Below are positions 27,047 through 35,946 of a DNA stretch of 64,000 nt, one piece after another. The number at the start of each line of letters is the position of its first letter. Within the stretch, counting starts at the first letter, position 1. Below the pieces are notes generated by a model that saw only the letters and a program-made list of their open reading frames with translations, was not told the DNA's origin and ran no database searches. Made by a program: the position numbers and the translations under genes. This DNA is from Pelomonas saccharophila_A. GTDB taxonomy: Bacteria > Pseudomonadota > Gammaproteobacteria > Burkholderiales > Burkholderiaceae_C. Location: contig NZ_JAVDXU010000005.1 in assembly GCF_031458095.1 (NCBI RefSeq), positions 62,001 to 126,000 on the forward strand, given 5' to 3'.

Positions 27047-27415
27047 TCATGGCAGCACGAGCTTTTGCACCGCGTTCAGCATGACCTCGGGCCGGAAGGG
27101 CTTGACCACCCAGGCCTTGGCGCCCGCCGCCTGGCCCTCGGCCTTCTTGGCCTCGGCCGACTCCGTCGTCAGCATGATGACCGGCGTGAAGCGGTAGGCC
27201 GGCATGGCCTTCATGGCTTTGACGAAGCTGATGCCGTCCATATTGGGCATGTTCACGTCGCTGATGACGAGGTGGATCTTCTGCCCGTTCAGCTTGGACA
27301 GCGCATCCTTGCCGTCGCAGCCTTCGATGACCGTGTAGCCCGCGCCCTTCAGCGCGATGCCCACCACCTGTCGCAGCGAGGCGGAGTCATCCACCACCAG
27401 GATCGTCTTGCTCAT
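27047..27415 (-). CDS. cheY: Chemotaxis response regulator CheY
   Basis: 122 residues, a single receiver domain. Acidic pocket VVDD (D9, D10), phospho-acceptor D53 in VISDVNMPNMDG, threonine in MLTTES and the lysine of KPF are all present. It carries the signal from CheA to an effector such as the flagellar switch. No flagellar genes are in the window. It follows the upstream receptor by 11 bases and precedes the STAS gene by 73. Confidence 0.95.
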   Translation of the reverse strand: MSKTILVVDDSASLRQVVGIALKGAGYTVIEGCDGKDALSKLNGQKIHLVISDVNMPNMDGISFVKAMKAMPAYRFTPVIMLTTESAEAKKAEGQAAGAKAWVVKPFRPEVMLNAVQKLVLP

Positions 27416-27426
27416 GCTGGGCCTTC

Positions 27427-28617
27427 CTAGAAGAAAGTGATCTCGTCCGCGGCGGCCGGCGCCGGCGCGCCGGCAGCGCCTTGGCCGCGGTGAATCTTGC
27501 GTTCATCGGCCATGGCATAGGTCTTCTCCAGGGCCGTCAGCAGGGCACGGGCATCGAGGGCGCGCAATCTGCCACTGCTTTCATAGTCCTGCAGCAGCTC
27601 GTGCAGGGCCGCTGGCACGGCATCGATGCTGTCGCGCACATGGCTCATGACCTGGCTGATGCGGTCCTGGAACTGCAGATGCACCAGGGCCTCGCTGATC
27701 TCCTGCTGAAGATAGTCGCGGCCGCTCTTCAGGTGGCTGCCGGACTCGACCAGGGCGTCGGTGGAGCGGCGGAACTGCTGCAACACGCCGTCGATGATCT
27801 CGGCCGACTGCTTGGTGGCGGCATCGTCCTGCACGCGCGACTGGACGGCAGCCTTGCTGGTGGCGGTGATGGCCTCGCTGATCGTCGTCACCTTGGCGGC
27901 GATGTGGCGGCCGGTTTCGGCGGAGGCCTGGGACAGCTGCCTGACCTCCTGCGCCACGACGGCGAAACTGCGGCCCTGCTCGCCGGCCCTTGCGGCCTCG
28001 ATGGCGGCATTCAGGGCCAGCAGATTGGTCTGCTGGGCGATGCGGGCCACGTCGGCCGCCATGCCCTGCAGCTCGTCGATGTACTGCTCCAGCGCCTGGA
28101 TCTTGCCCAGCATCTCGGCCTTGGCGCCCATGGCCACTTCCAGCGACCTGACGACCTGGCCAAGATCGCGCTCGCCCTGGGCGAAGACGGCGACCAGGCC
28201 GCCATCACCGCTGGCGATGGAGTCGGCCGCCATGTCGGACAGGCGGGCCGTCTCGTCGAGCTGCTGCACGATGCCGGCAAAGCGCTCGGCCAGAGCCGAG
28301 ATGGCCGTCTCGACCTGGGTGCGGCTGGATTCGATGTGGCCGCTCCAGACCGGCAGCAGGGTCTCGCCGAGCTGGCGCTCGCCTTCCAGATGAGCCTGGA
28401 CTTCGGCACGCAGGCCGGCCTGCCACTGGGTGAGGCTGCGCGTCAGCGCGAAGCCGGCGGCCAGCAGCACAAGGGCCACGCCGGCAGGCAGCAAGCCCAG
28501 GCCGCCGATGCCCAGCACGGCCACTGCCGCCACCACACCCAGACCCAGCGGCGCCCAGCGCTGCCAGGCGGCCGGCGCGGACGCCATGACATGGGCCGGG
28601 CTGTCGTGAATTTGCAT
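27427..28617 (-). CDS. Chemoreceptor without a periplasmic domain, carrying a CheZ-like motif
   Basis: 396 residues from the ATG at 28617, which has GGAGG six bases upstream; the longer frame is the promoter region. Two membrane helices (about 20-62) are joined by only a few residues, so there is no periplasmic sensor. The signalling tip IAQQTNLLALNAAIEAARAG and EVRQLSQASAETGRHI are typical of MCPs. C-terminal to it lies LVHLQFQDRISQVMSHV, in which D318 and Q322 have the spacing of the catalytic FQDxxxQ motif of the CheY-P phosphatase CheZ. First gene of the operon. It may sense membrane or redox state, or a soluble partner. Confidence 0.88.
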   Translation of the reverse strand: MQIHDSPAHVMASAPAAWQRWAPLGLGVVAAVAVLGIGGLGLLPAGVALVLLAAGFALTRSLTQWQAGLRAEVQAHLEGERQLGETLLPVWSGHIESSRTQVETAISALAERFAGIVQQLDETARLSDMAADSIASGDGGLVAVFAQGERDLGQVVRSLEVAMGAKAEMLGKIQALEQYIDELQGMAADVARIAQQTNLLALNAAIEAARAGEQGRSFAVVAQEVRQLSQASAETGRHIAAKVTTISEAITATSKAAVQSRVQDDAATKQSAEIIDGVLQQFRRSTDALVESGSHLKSGRDYLQQEISEALVHLQFQDRISQVMSHVRDSIDAVPAALHELLQDYESSGRLRALDARALLTALEKTYAMADERKIHRGQGAAGAPAPAAADEITFF

Positions 28618-28862
28618 GCACCGCCTCCGTTGATTTGCCCGCTCGGTAAATTCCGGCCTGGTCTTGGAATCAGCTGCCAGCTTAGCGGCAGTCGGGATCG
28701 CCAACATGTGAATCTTCAGGCGCAATCCGTCCATTTCCCTGCAGGGTTAGCCCGAGGCGATGCGGCAAGCGGCGCTCCCATGCTGGACGGACGGCGAGGG
28801 CCCGCCCTGTGCGGGTCTTTCAACGACTTGCGACAATCACCGTTCTTCACCTTGCGACTGAA

Positions 28863-30869
28863 ATGACCACCCGTACCGTCTTCGGCGCCTGCCCCCACGA
28901 TTGCCCTGACACCTGCGCGCTGCAGATCACCGTCGAGAACGAGCGCGTCATCAAGGTCCAGGGGCGCCACGAGCACCCCAGCACCCATGGCGCCCTGTGC
29001 ACCAAGGTATCGCGTTATCCCGAGCGCACCTATCACGCCGAGCGCCTGCTGCATCCGCTCAAGAGAGTCAGCAAAAAGACCGAGGCGCCGCAGTTCGTGC
29101 AGGTGACGTGGGCCGAGGCCATCGCCGACATTGCCGCCAAGCTCAAAGCCATCAAGGACCCCCAGGCTATCCAGCCCTACAGCTACGCCGGCACCATGGG
29201 CCTGATCCAGGGCGAAGCCATGGCCGGCCGCCTGTGGAATGCCTTGGGCGCGGCGCGCCTGGACCGCACCATCTGCGCCTCCGCCGGCGGTGCCGGCCTG
29301 GCGGCCACCTATGGCCACAAGCTGGGCATGCATACGCGCCACTTTGCCGGCGCCCGGCTCATCATCATCTGGGGCAGCAACAGCATCACGTCCAATCTGC
29401 ATTTCTGGACCTATGCCAACCAGGCCAAGCGCGAAGGCGCCAAGCTGGTTTGCATCGATCCGCGCAAGACCGAGACAGCGGACAAATGCCACCAGCACAT
29501 CGCCGTGCTGCCTGGCACCGACGGCGCGCTGGCGCTGGGCCTGATGCATGAGCTGATCCAGAACGACTGGCTGGATCAGGCCTACATCGACAACTACGTC
29601 GACGGCTGGGACGAGCTGCGCGCCAAGGCCCTGGCCTGGCCGCCCGAGCGCGTCGCCGAGGTCTGCGGCATCAGCGCCGACGAGGTGCGCGGCCTGGCCC
29701 GCGACTACGCCACCACCCAGCCCGCTGCCATCCGCATGAACTACGGCCTGCAGCGCGTGCGCGGCGGCGGCAATGCGGTGCGGCTGATCGCGCTGCTGCC
29801 CTGCCTGACCGGCGCCTGGCGCCACCAGAGCGGTGGCGTGCTGCTGTCGGCTTCGGGCTGGAACGCGCCCTTCAAGAATGCCAACCTGGAGCGCCCCGAC
29901 CTGCTCGCCGGCCATGGTCACAAGATGCCGCGCATGGTCAACATGAGCACCATAGGCGACGCGTTGCTGCAGGCCGACCCACCCATCGAGGCCCTGATCG
30001 TCTACAACAGCAACCCGGTCGCCGTGGCGCCCGAGTCGCCCAAGGTGGTCAAGGGCTTCCAGCGCGAGGACCTGTTCACCGTCGTGCTCGAGCACTTCAT
30101 GACCGACACGGCCGACCTGGCCGACTATGTGCTGCCGGCCACGACCCAGCTCGAGCACCTGGACGTGCACACCTCCTACGGCCACACCGACGTACTGATG
30201 AACCTGCCGGCCATTCAGCCGCTGGGCGAGGCCAAGACCAACACGCAGATCTTCCGCGAGCTGGCCGCGGCCCTGGGCCTGACCGATCCTGCATTCAGCG
30301 AGACCGACGAGGAACTGGCTGCCCAGGCCTTCACGTCGGACATCGACATGGGCCTGCTGCGCGAGCAAGGCTGGCAGCCCCTGCCCATCGCCGAGGCGCC
30401 GTTTGCCCAAGGGGGCTTCCGCACCCCCAATGGCCGCGCCCAGGCGGGCGGCGCCGACTTCGTGCCCAACTACGAAAGCGTGCAGACCTCGCCCGAGCTG
30501 GCCGCCCGCTATCCGCTGGCCATGATCTCGCCGCCGGCACGCAACTTCCTGAACAGCAGCTTCGTCAACGTGAAGAGCCTGCGCGACATCGAGGGCGAGC
30601 CGCTGATCGAGATGCATGCCGACGATGCGGCTTCGCGCGGCCTGGCCGATGGCGCCCTGGTGGCCGCCTTCAACGACCGTGGCCGCTATGTCGCCAGGCT
30701 CAAGGTGAGCCCGCGCGCGCGGCCCGGCGTCGTCAACGGCCTGGGCGTGTGGTGGCGCAAGCTCGGCACGCAGGGCACCAACGTCAACGAGGTCACCCAC
30801 CAGCGTCTGACCGACATGGGCAATGCGCCGGCCTTCTACGACTGCCTGGTGCAGGTCGAGGCCGCCTGA
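28863..30869 (+). CDS. Molybdopterin oxidoreductase of the DMSO-reductase superfamily
   Basis: 668 residues, no signal peptide, so cytoplasmic. The N-terminus CPHDCPDTC plus a later GALCTKV supplies four cysteines for a [4Fe-4S] cluster. Then come molybdopterin-binding segments (IIIWGSNSITSNLHFW, LVCIDPRKTET, YNSNPVAVAPESPKVVKGF) and the C-terminal dinucleotide-binding domain (MISPPARNFLNSSFVN). It resembles BisC/NarB-like assimilatory or formate-dehydrogenase-like enzymes. The metal-site residue appears not to be Cys or Sec (SAGGAG), so the substrate is unclear. It stands alone, with no electron-transfer subunit adjacent. The ATG at 28863 starts the family-like MTTRTVFGACPHDCPD. Confidence 0.88.
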   Translation: MTTRTVFGACPHDCPDTCALQITVENERVIKVQGRHEHPSTHGALCTKVSRYPERTYHAERLLHPLKRVSKKTEAPQFVQVTWAEAIADIAAKLKAIKDPQAIQPYSYAGTMGLIQGEAMAGRLWNALGAARLDRTICASAGGAGLAATYGHKLGMHTRHFAGARLIIIWGSNSITSNLHFWTYANQAKREGAKLVCIDPRKTETADKCHQHIAVLPGTDGALALGLMHELIQNDWLDQAYIDNYVDGWDELRAKALAWPPERVAEVCGISADEVRGLARDYATTQPAAIRMNYGLQRVRGGGNAVRLIALLPCLTGAWRHQSGGVLLSASGWNAPFKNANLERPDLLAGHGHKMPRMVNMSTIGDALLQADPPIEALIVYNSNPVAVAPESPKVVKGFQREDLFTVVLEHFMTDTADLADYVLPATTQLEHLDVHTSYGHTDVLMNLPAIQPLGEAKTNTQIFRELAAALGLTDPAFSETDEELAAQAFTSDIDMGLLREQGWQPLPIAEAPFAQGGFRTPNGRAQAGGADFVPNYESVQTSPELAARYPLAMISPPARNFLNSSFVNVKSLRDIEGEPLIEMHADDAASRGLADGALVAAFNDRGRYVARLKVSPRARPGVVNGLGVWWRKLGTQGTNVNEVTHQRLTDMGNAPAFYDCLVQVEAA

Positions 30870-31036
30870 GCCGGGGCCTCGCCAAAGTCGGGTTTAGAGG
30901 CGTTTGTCTAGAGGTGATTCTTAACCCCTGAACCAGGCGGTGCGCGGGGCGGCGCGGCGGCCGCGGGCCGGCACAATCCGCGCCTTGGCGCCGGCACGAG
31001 GCTGGAGCGCCCAGAAGATCCAGGACAGGGAGAACC

Positions 31037-33022
31037 ATGAAAAGCCGTTTCAACGGTGGGCTGCGCCATGTGGCGGCGGCCTGTGCACTCGTGCTGCTGG
31101 CCGCCTGCGGCGGTGGAGGCGGCGGGGGTGGTGGCACGCCGCCGCCGCCGCCCGCGCCCGTCATCCCCGATCCGGTCGTGCACCCGAGCGCCTCGGCCAC
31201 CCAGCTCTATGCGGGCGAATATGTGCAGTTCACCGCGGGCGACCTGCAGAGCGGCGTCAGCTGGCGCTGGGAGTTCAGCGACGGCACGACGGCCGAAGGT
31301 TTGAGCGTGGAGAGGCGGCTGGCCCAGACGGGCAACTTCACCGCCACGGCCGTGGCCCAGAACAGCGCCGGCGTGACGGTGCGTGCAAGCACCAGCGTGC
31401 AGGTCGAGGCGGCGCCCGCGCCGGTGGCGCGAGCCTCCGGCACGACGCTGCAGCCAGGCTGCAGCGGCCTGCATTGCGCGGTGGCCGCCGACGGGCGCTA
31501 TGCCGGCAGCGGTGTGGGTGTCTGGCGCCTGCGCAACGACGGCGCCACGTCCCAGCTGATCGACGTGGACATCGGCAATGTGCAGGCCGGCCAGGCGGTG
31601 ACGCTGGTCTTCAGCAATGGCGAGAGCAAGGATGCCGCCGAACTGCCCAAGAGCGGCAGTGCGCTGCTGGCGAGCCTGGGTGCAGCGCCGAGCGCCCGCA
31701 TCCAGGCAGGCCAGGAGCCGCAGGGTGCGGCCGGCGAGGTCGCTCAGGACGCCCAGCACGCCCGCATGCTGGGCCAGCTGCGCCAGCAATGGCAGGACGA
31801 CCTGCGCGACGAGCAGCGGCGCCCACAGGCACCCCGTGCCGCCGAGCCGCTGCGCCGCGCGCTCGCGGCCGCCGACGTCGGCAGCAAGCGGGTCTGGAAC
31901 GACCTCTACGACGATGAAACCAAGCCGGTGCCTTTCACCGCCACCGTGCTCAGCACCTGCAGCACCGGGACCAACCGTCGCCTCGTCTTCTGGGTGGACC
32001 AGGAACTGACCACCGCGCGCACCGTCGAGGCGGCCCAGGTCGAGCCGCTCAAGCGCAGCTTCTGCGGTGACCAGGGCGGCTTTGCCCGCGTCATCGCGCT
32101 GATGGGCGATGTCTGGGGCGGCACCGAAGTGGCCAGGCGGTCGTGGCTGATCCAGGAAAGCGCCGCGCAGCCGCAGGACGTGAACATCGTGGTCACCAAC
32201 CACATGGGTGCGGACAGTGCCTCCCTCGCCGGCTATTTCTACGGCCTCAACAACTCCTACCGCTGGCGCGGCGCGCGCTATGCGAATTCCAATGAGGCGC
32301 TGGCCTTCTTCATGAGCGGCACGGGCCTGGCCAGCAATCCCAGCTACTACGCCTCCACGCTGGTTCACGAGCTCACCCACATGGTGAACTACCACCAGCG
32401 CACCATCCAGCGCAACGTCTTGCATGACGTCTGGCTGGAGGAGTCGTCGGCCATGGCCATCGAGGACCTGCTGGCCGAGACCATCACGCCGGGCGTCAAC
32501 AAGATCATCAACTTGCGGTTGCCCAGCTATCTGCGTTCCGGTGGCATCACGTCCATGATCGACTGGCTGGACAGTGCCGGCAGCACCGACTACGGTGCCG
32601 GCGGCAGCCTGGCAGCCTTCCTGAACCGGCGCTATGGCAGCGGCTGGATCAAGCAGCTGGTCAGCGAATGCGGTGACGACAGCTACAGCTGCCTGGACAT
32701 GCTGCTTAAGCGCGCCGGCAGCGCCGGGCTGGCCGATGAATGGGAGCGCCTGGGCAGCAGCCTGTTCGGCGGCATGCCGCAGCGCCACGCGCCCTGGGGC
32801 TATGGCTTCCCGCAGGTGCAGTGGGACGGTTTCTGGCTGATGGGGACCGACACCGCACAGCTGGCCGGGTCGCGCAAGCTGGCGCCCGTCAACGGCCTGA
32901 CCCGCTTCGGCAGCACCAGCCACAGCTATCTGGACGACGTGGTGCCCGCCGGCGCGACGCGCTATGTGCGTCGCGGCGTGCGCGTGCCTGCCGGCACGGT
33001 GCTGACCGTGGTGGTGCGCTGA
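31037..33022 (+). CDS. M30-like metallopeptidase lipoprotein
   Basis: 661 residues. Signal peptide with lipobox LLAAC at about residue 23-27, followed by nine glycines and a proline run, then a PKD-like domain (AGEYVQFTAGDLQSGVSWRWEFSDGTT region, about 55-120). The catalytic domain holds LVHELTHMVNYHQR, a zinc site with H444, E445 and H448, and WLEESSAMAIEDL supplying a third ligand glutamate. This matches peptidase family M30 (hyicolysin). Likely a surface-anchored zinc protease. A GGGAG site precedes the ATG. The tail after 600 is a small beta domain. Confidence 0.88.
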   Translation: MKSRFNGGLRHVAAACALVLLAACGGGGGGGGGTPPPPPAPVIPDPVVHPSASATQLYAGEYVQFTAGDLQSGVSWRWEFSDGTTAEGLSVERRLAQTGNFTATAVAQNSAGVTVRASTSVQVEAAPAPVARASGTTLQPGCSGLHCAVAADGRYAGSGVGVWRLRNDGATSQLIDVDIGNVQAGQAVTLVFSNGESKDAAELPKSGSALLASLGAAPSARIQAGQEPQGAAGEVAQDAQHARMLGQLRQQWQDDLRDEQRRPQAPRAAEPLRRALAAADVGSKRVWNDLYDDETKPVPFTATVLSTCSTGTNRRLVFWVDQELTTARTVEAAQVEPLKRSFCGDQGGFARVIALMGDVWGGTEVARRSWLIQESAAQPQDVNIVVTNHMGADSASLAGYFYGLNNSYRWRGARYANSNEALAFFMSGTGLASNPSYYASTLVHELTHMVNYHQRTIQRNVLHDVWLEESSAMAIEDLLAETITPGVNKIINLRLPSYLRSGGITSMIDWLDSAGSTDYGAGGSLAAFLNRRYGSGWIKQLVSECGDDSYSCLDMLLKRAGSAGLADEWERLGSSLFGGMPQRHAPWGYGFPQVQWDGFWLMGTDTAQLAGSRKLAPVNGLTRFGSTSHSYLDDVVPAGATRYVRRGVRVPAGTVLTVVVR

Positions 33023-33053
33023 GGACGGGCGGTTACTTTCGCAACCGGCGCGG

Positions 33054-34154
33054 GTGGTGACAATCGTGGCTCCACCCGCATCGACGCTGCGCTTGATCTC
33101 TGCACGCCCATTGCTGATTGCCGTTGCCTCGCTGTCCCTGAGCGGCTGCAGCGTCGTCGGCCACTGGGGCCAGGCCGCGGGCGGCCACCTGGGCATCATC
33201 CGTGCCGCCAAGCCGGTGCCGGTCTGGCTGGCCGATCCGGCCACGCCCCCTGACTTGGCCGAACGCCTGAGGATGTCGCAGCAGATGCGCGACTTCGCCA
33301 GTGCGCAGCTGGCCCTGCCCGACAACAACAGCTACCGCCGCTATGCCGACCTCGGCCGCCCGGCGGTGGTCTGGAACATCGTCGCCGCACCCGAGTTCGG
33401 CTTCCAGCTCAAGACCTGGTGCTATCCCATCATGGGCTGCGCCGGCTACCAGGGCTGGTTCGACCGCGACGCCGCCCAGCGCCATGCCGACGAGCTGAAG
33501 GCCGAGGGCTGGGAGGTGCAGGTCCAGCCCATTCCCGCCTATTCGACGCTGGGCTGGAGCCGCTGGTTCGGCGGCGACCCGCTGCTCAACACCTTCATCC
33601 GCTACCCCGAAGGCGAGCTGGCGGCCATGATCTTCCACGAGCTCAGCCACCAGCGCGTCTACACCAGCGACGACACCGGCTTCAACGAGGCCTATGCCAG
33701 CGCCGTCGAGATGCTCGGCGCCCGCCAATGGCTGGCGGCCAAGCCCGAGGCCCTGGCCGCCTTCGAGGCGGGCCGCGCCAGGCGGGCGCGCTTCCTGGCA
33801 CTGGCCCGCGAGGGGCGCGACAAGCTCAAGGCCGTCTATGCCGGCCCGGCCGAGTTGCGTGCCGAGGCCAAGGCCGCCGTCATGGCCGAATTGCGCGAGC
33901 GTGCGCCTCGGGAGGCGCCGGGCTACGAGGCCTGGTTCCAGCGTGCCAACAACGCCAGCTTCGCCATCCTGTCGGCCTATGACGACCTGGTGCCGGCCTT
34001 CATGCGCCTGTTCGAGCGCGAGGGCGGCGACTGGGTGAAGTTTCACGCCGCTGTCGAGAAGCTCAAGCCGCTGGAACGCGAGGAGCGCCGGGCTACATTG
34101 CGGGGCCAAGGAGGTTCCGATGTCCCTGATCCTCAGACGCGCACGGCCCAGTGA
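33054..34154 (+). CDS. Predicted aminopeptidase (DUF2265) lipoprotein
   Basis: About 366 residues. No ATG is available; tandem GTG codons at 33054 and 33057 (another at 33066) are the candidate starts, so the N-terminus is uncertain by a few residues. The hydrophobic segment ends LSLSGCS, a lipobox cysteine. Zinc-site motifs are FHELSHQRVY (H195 and E196 when counted from 33054) and FNEAYASAVE, as in the DUF2265 predicted aminopeptidases. It follows the M30 peptidase by 31 bases. Its last 35 bases overlap the acetyltransferase start. Confidence 0.85.
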   Translation: MVTIVAPPASTLRLISARPLLIAVASLSLSGCSVVGHWGQAAGGHLGIIRAAKPVPVWLADPATPPDLAERLRMSQQMRDFASAQLALPDNNSYRRYADLGRPAVVWNIVAAPEFGFQLKTWCYPIMGCAGYQGWFDRDAAQRHADELKAEGWEVQVQPIPAYSTLGWSRWFGGDPLLNTFIRYPEGELAAMIFHELSHQRVYTSDDTGFNEAYASAVEMLGARQWLAAKPEALAAFEAGRARRARFLALAREGRDKLKAVYAGPAELRAEAKAAVMAELRERAPREAPGYEAWFQRANNASFAILSAYDDLVPAFMRLFEREGGDWVKFHAAVEKLKPLEREERRATLRGQGGSDVPDPQTRTAQ

Positions 34155-34653
34155 CGCCCAGGCGGTCGCCGAGCAACTGGCCGACCCCGAGATTTTTCCT
34201 GGCCTGCTGCAGGTGCCTTATGCGCATGTGGAGCTGTGGGAGCAGCGCCTGAACACGCCGCCGGTGGCGGGCTCGGCCGAACTCTTCCTGGTCGCCGAGC
34301 GCGAAGGCCGCGTCATCGGCAGCGCCGGCCTGCATCCCGCGGCCACCCAGCTGCGCCGGCGCCACGCCATGATGATGGGCATCTCGGTGCTGTCGGAAGC
34401 CCAGGGCCAGGGCGTGGCCAGCGCCTTGATGAAGGCGCTGCTGGACTATGCCGACAACTGGGCGCAGGTGCTGCGCGTCGAGCTGACGGTCTTCAGCGAC
34501 AACGAGCGTGCCATCCGCCTGTACGAACGGTATGGCTTCGAGCATGAGGGGCGCCACAAGGCCTATGCGCTGCGCGATGGCGTCTATGTGGATGCGCTGG
34601 CGATGGCGAGGCTGCATCCGAGGCAGCCGTTGGTACGCGCGGCGCCCGGCTGA
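34120..34653 (+). CDS. GNAT family N-acetyltransferase
   Basis: 177 residues. It has the GNAT pattern: LILRRARPSDAQAVAEQLAD at the start, the acetyl-CoA loop ISVLSEAQGQGVASALMKALLDYA (motif A, Q-x-x-G-x-A type), and the late AIRLYERYGFEHEGRHKAYALRDG motif B typical of ribosomal-protein or small-molecule acetylases. A strong AAGGAGG site before the ATG at 34120 fixes the start inside the end of the aminopeptidase gene. The substrate is not evident. Confidence 0.9.
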   Translation: MSLILRRARPSDAQAVAEQLADPEIFPGLLQVPYAHVELWEQRLNTPPVAGSAELFLVAEREGRVIGSAGLHPAATQLRRRHAMMMGISVLSEAQGQGVASALMKALLDYADNWAQVLRVELTVFSDNERAIRLYERYGFEHEGRHKAYALRDGVYVDALAMARLHPRQPLVRAAPG

Positions 34654-34658
34654 TGCCG

Positions 34659-34976
34659 TCAAGTCGACTGCGCGTAGATCAGTACATCGTCCCTGAAGAT
34701 GCGTGCCTCGTGGTACGGATAGAGATGGTGGCCGCAGTGCTCGGTGAAAACCGCGATCGTCCGCTTGGGCTCGTTGACGAGGTGGAATGCGTGGACGAAC
34801 TGCATGGTGGAACCATCCATCAGTTCAATGCGCAACTGCCCTTGCGGAAAGTCGAACCAAGGCCGGAGTGGTTGCAGTATCTCGGCTGCGGTGCGGCCAA
34901 AGTGCGAGGCGAGTTCTGCGGCCCATTCCGTTTCGATCTGGGTCGCCAAAGTCGGAACGGGGTAAGCGCGAGCCAT
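34659..34976 (-). CDS. Conserved-looking hypothetical protein
   Basis: 105 residues from the ATG at 34976 (MARAYPVPTLATQ); the longer frame runs through the aldo/keto reductase end. It is acidic to neutral and cytoplasmic, with no signal or membrane segment. Segments such as FPQGQLRIELMDGSTMQFVHAF look like real protein of mixed alpha/beta type, but I do not recognise the family. It follows the aldo/keto reductase on the same strand with a 5-base gap, so is probably co-transcribed. Confidence 0.65.
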   Translation of the reverse strand: MARAYPVPTLATQIETEWAAELASHFGRTAAEILQPLRPWFDFPQGQLRIELMDGSTMQFVHAFHLVNEPKRTIAVFTEHCGHHLYPYHEARIFRDDVLIYAQST

Positions 34977-34981
34977 GCGCG

Positions 34982-35944
34982 TCACGGCAACGCCTGCCCC
35001 CGTGCCGCCACATACAGCCGGTACCACTCGTCCCGGTTCAGCTGAATCCGCGTCGCATCGCCGCAAGCCCGGATGCGCTCCGCATTGCCGCTGCCGATGA
35101 CGGGCTGGATGCCCGCCGGATGCCGCAGCAGCCAGGCCAGCAGCACGGCGTTGGCCGTCGTGCAGTGGGCCTCGGCAATCTCGTGCACGACCTTGGCTGC
35201 CGGCGAGGCTGCTGGATCGTTGAAGCGCCCCTGCGCCAGCGAGCCCCAGGCCTGCAATTGCACGCCGTGGCGCTGGGCGTATTCCAGCGTGCCGGCCCAG
35301 GCGACGCAGCCGGGCCGCGTGGTGGCCTGCGGGTCGTTGAAGGTGGTGCCGACCTCGATGGCGTCCAGCTTGGCCAGGCTCAGCTCCAGCTGGTTGGCGA
35401 CGAGGGGCTCGGGCAGGGCCATCTGCAGCCAGCGCATCTGGCCGGCATGCATATTGGACACGCCCAGGTGGCCGACCTTGCCCGCCGCCTTGAGCCGGCC
35501 GAAGGCGCGGGCGATCTCGCCGGGTTCCATCAGCGCATCGGGGCGGTGCAGCAGCAGGATGTCGATGCGCTCGACGGCCAGGCGCTGCAGGATGCCGGTG
35601 ACGCTTTCCTCGATATAGCCGGCGCTCAGGTCATAGCGGCCCGGGTTGGCATCGTCGGCGAAGCGGATGCCGCATTTGCTCTGCAGCCGTACCTTGGCGC
35701 GCAGACCTGCATCGCGCTTGAGCAGTTCGCCGAAGACGGCCTCGGCCTTGCCGCGGCGGTAGATGTCGGCGTGATCGAAGAGCTTGATGCCGATGTCCAG
35801 GGCGGCTTCGACGGCGGCGTGGGCGTGGGCGATGTCGGCCTCCGTGATCGGGCCGCCGCCCCAGTCGCCACCCAAGGCCATGCAGCCGTAGACAAGCGGG
35901 CCGACGTCGATCAGATGGGCGTTCAGGGGCAGGGGTCGGGTCAT
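34982..35944 (-). CDS. Aldo/keto reductase (YdhF-like)
   Basis: 320 residues from the ATG at 35944. A (beta/alpha)8 NADPH-dependent oxidoreductase. The tetrad is visible: D in FDHADIYRRGKAE with the tyrosine two residues on, the lysine of RLQSKCGI, and the histidine of DILLLHRPD. The C-terminal cofactor segment is QPVIGSGNAERIRACGDA. The pattern of YdhF-type proteins fits. Physiological substrate unknown. The upstream TTG of the longer frame is unnecessary. Sel1-protein gene lies 2 bases before it. Confidence 0.92.
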   Translation of the reverse strand: MTRPLPLNAHLIDVGPLVYGCMALGGDWGGGPITEADIAHAHAAVEAALDIGIKLFDHADIYRRGKAEAVFGELLKRDAGLRAKVRLQSKCGIRFADDANPGRYDLSAGYIEESVTGILQRLAVERIDILLLHRPDALMEPGEIARAFGRLKAAGKVGHLGVSNMHAGQMRWLQMALPEPLVANQLELSLAKLDAIEVGTTFNDPQATTRPGCVAWAGTLEYAQRHGVQLQAWGSLAQGRFNDPAASPAAKVVHEIAEAHCTTANAVLLAWLLRHPAGIQPVIGSGNAERIRACGDATRIQLNRDEWYRLYVAARGQALP

Positions 35945-35946
35945 GT

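Noticed and set aside
28618..28862. Sigma-28 promoter before the chemotaxis operon
   Set aside because: A GCCGGAA-like word is present but no TAAA lies at the required spacing.
28716..30800. 694-codon minus-strand frame opposite the molybdopterin enzyme
   Set aside because: Shadow frame; no motif, and it would run into the chemoreceptor promoter.
30908..33328. 806-codon minus-strand frame opposite the M30 peptidase
   Set aside because: Antisense shadow; the plus strand shows signal peptide, lipobox and zinc site.
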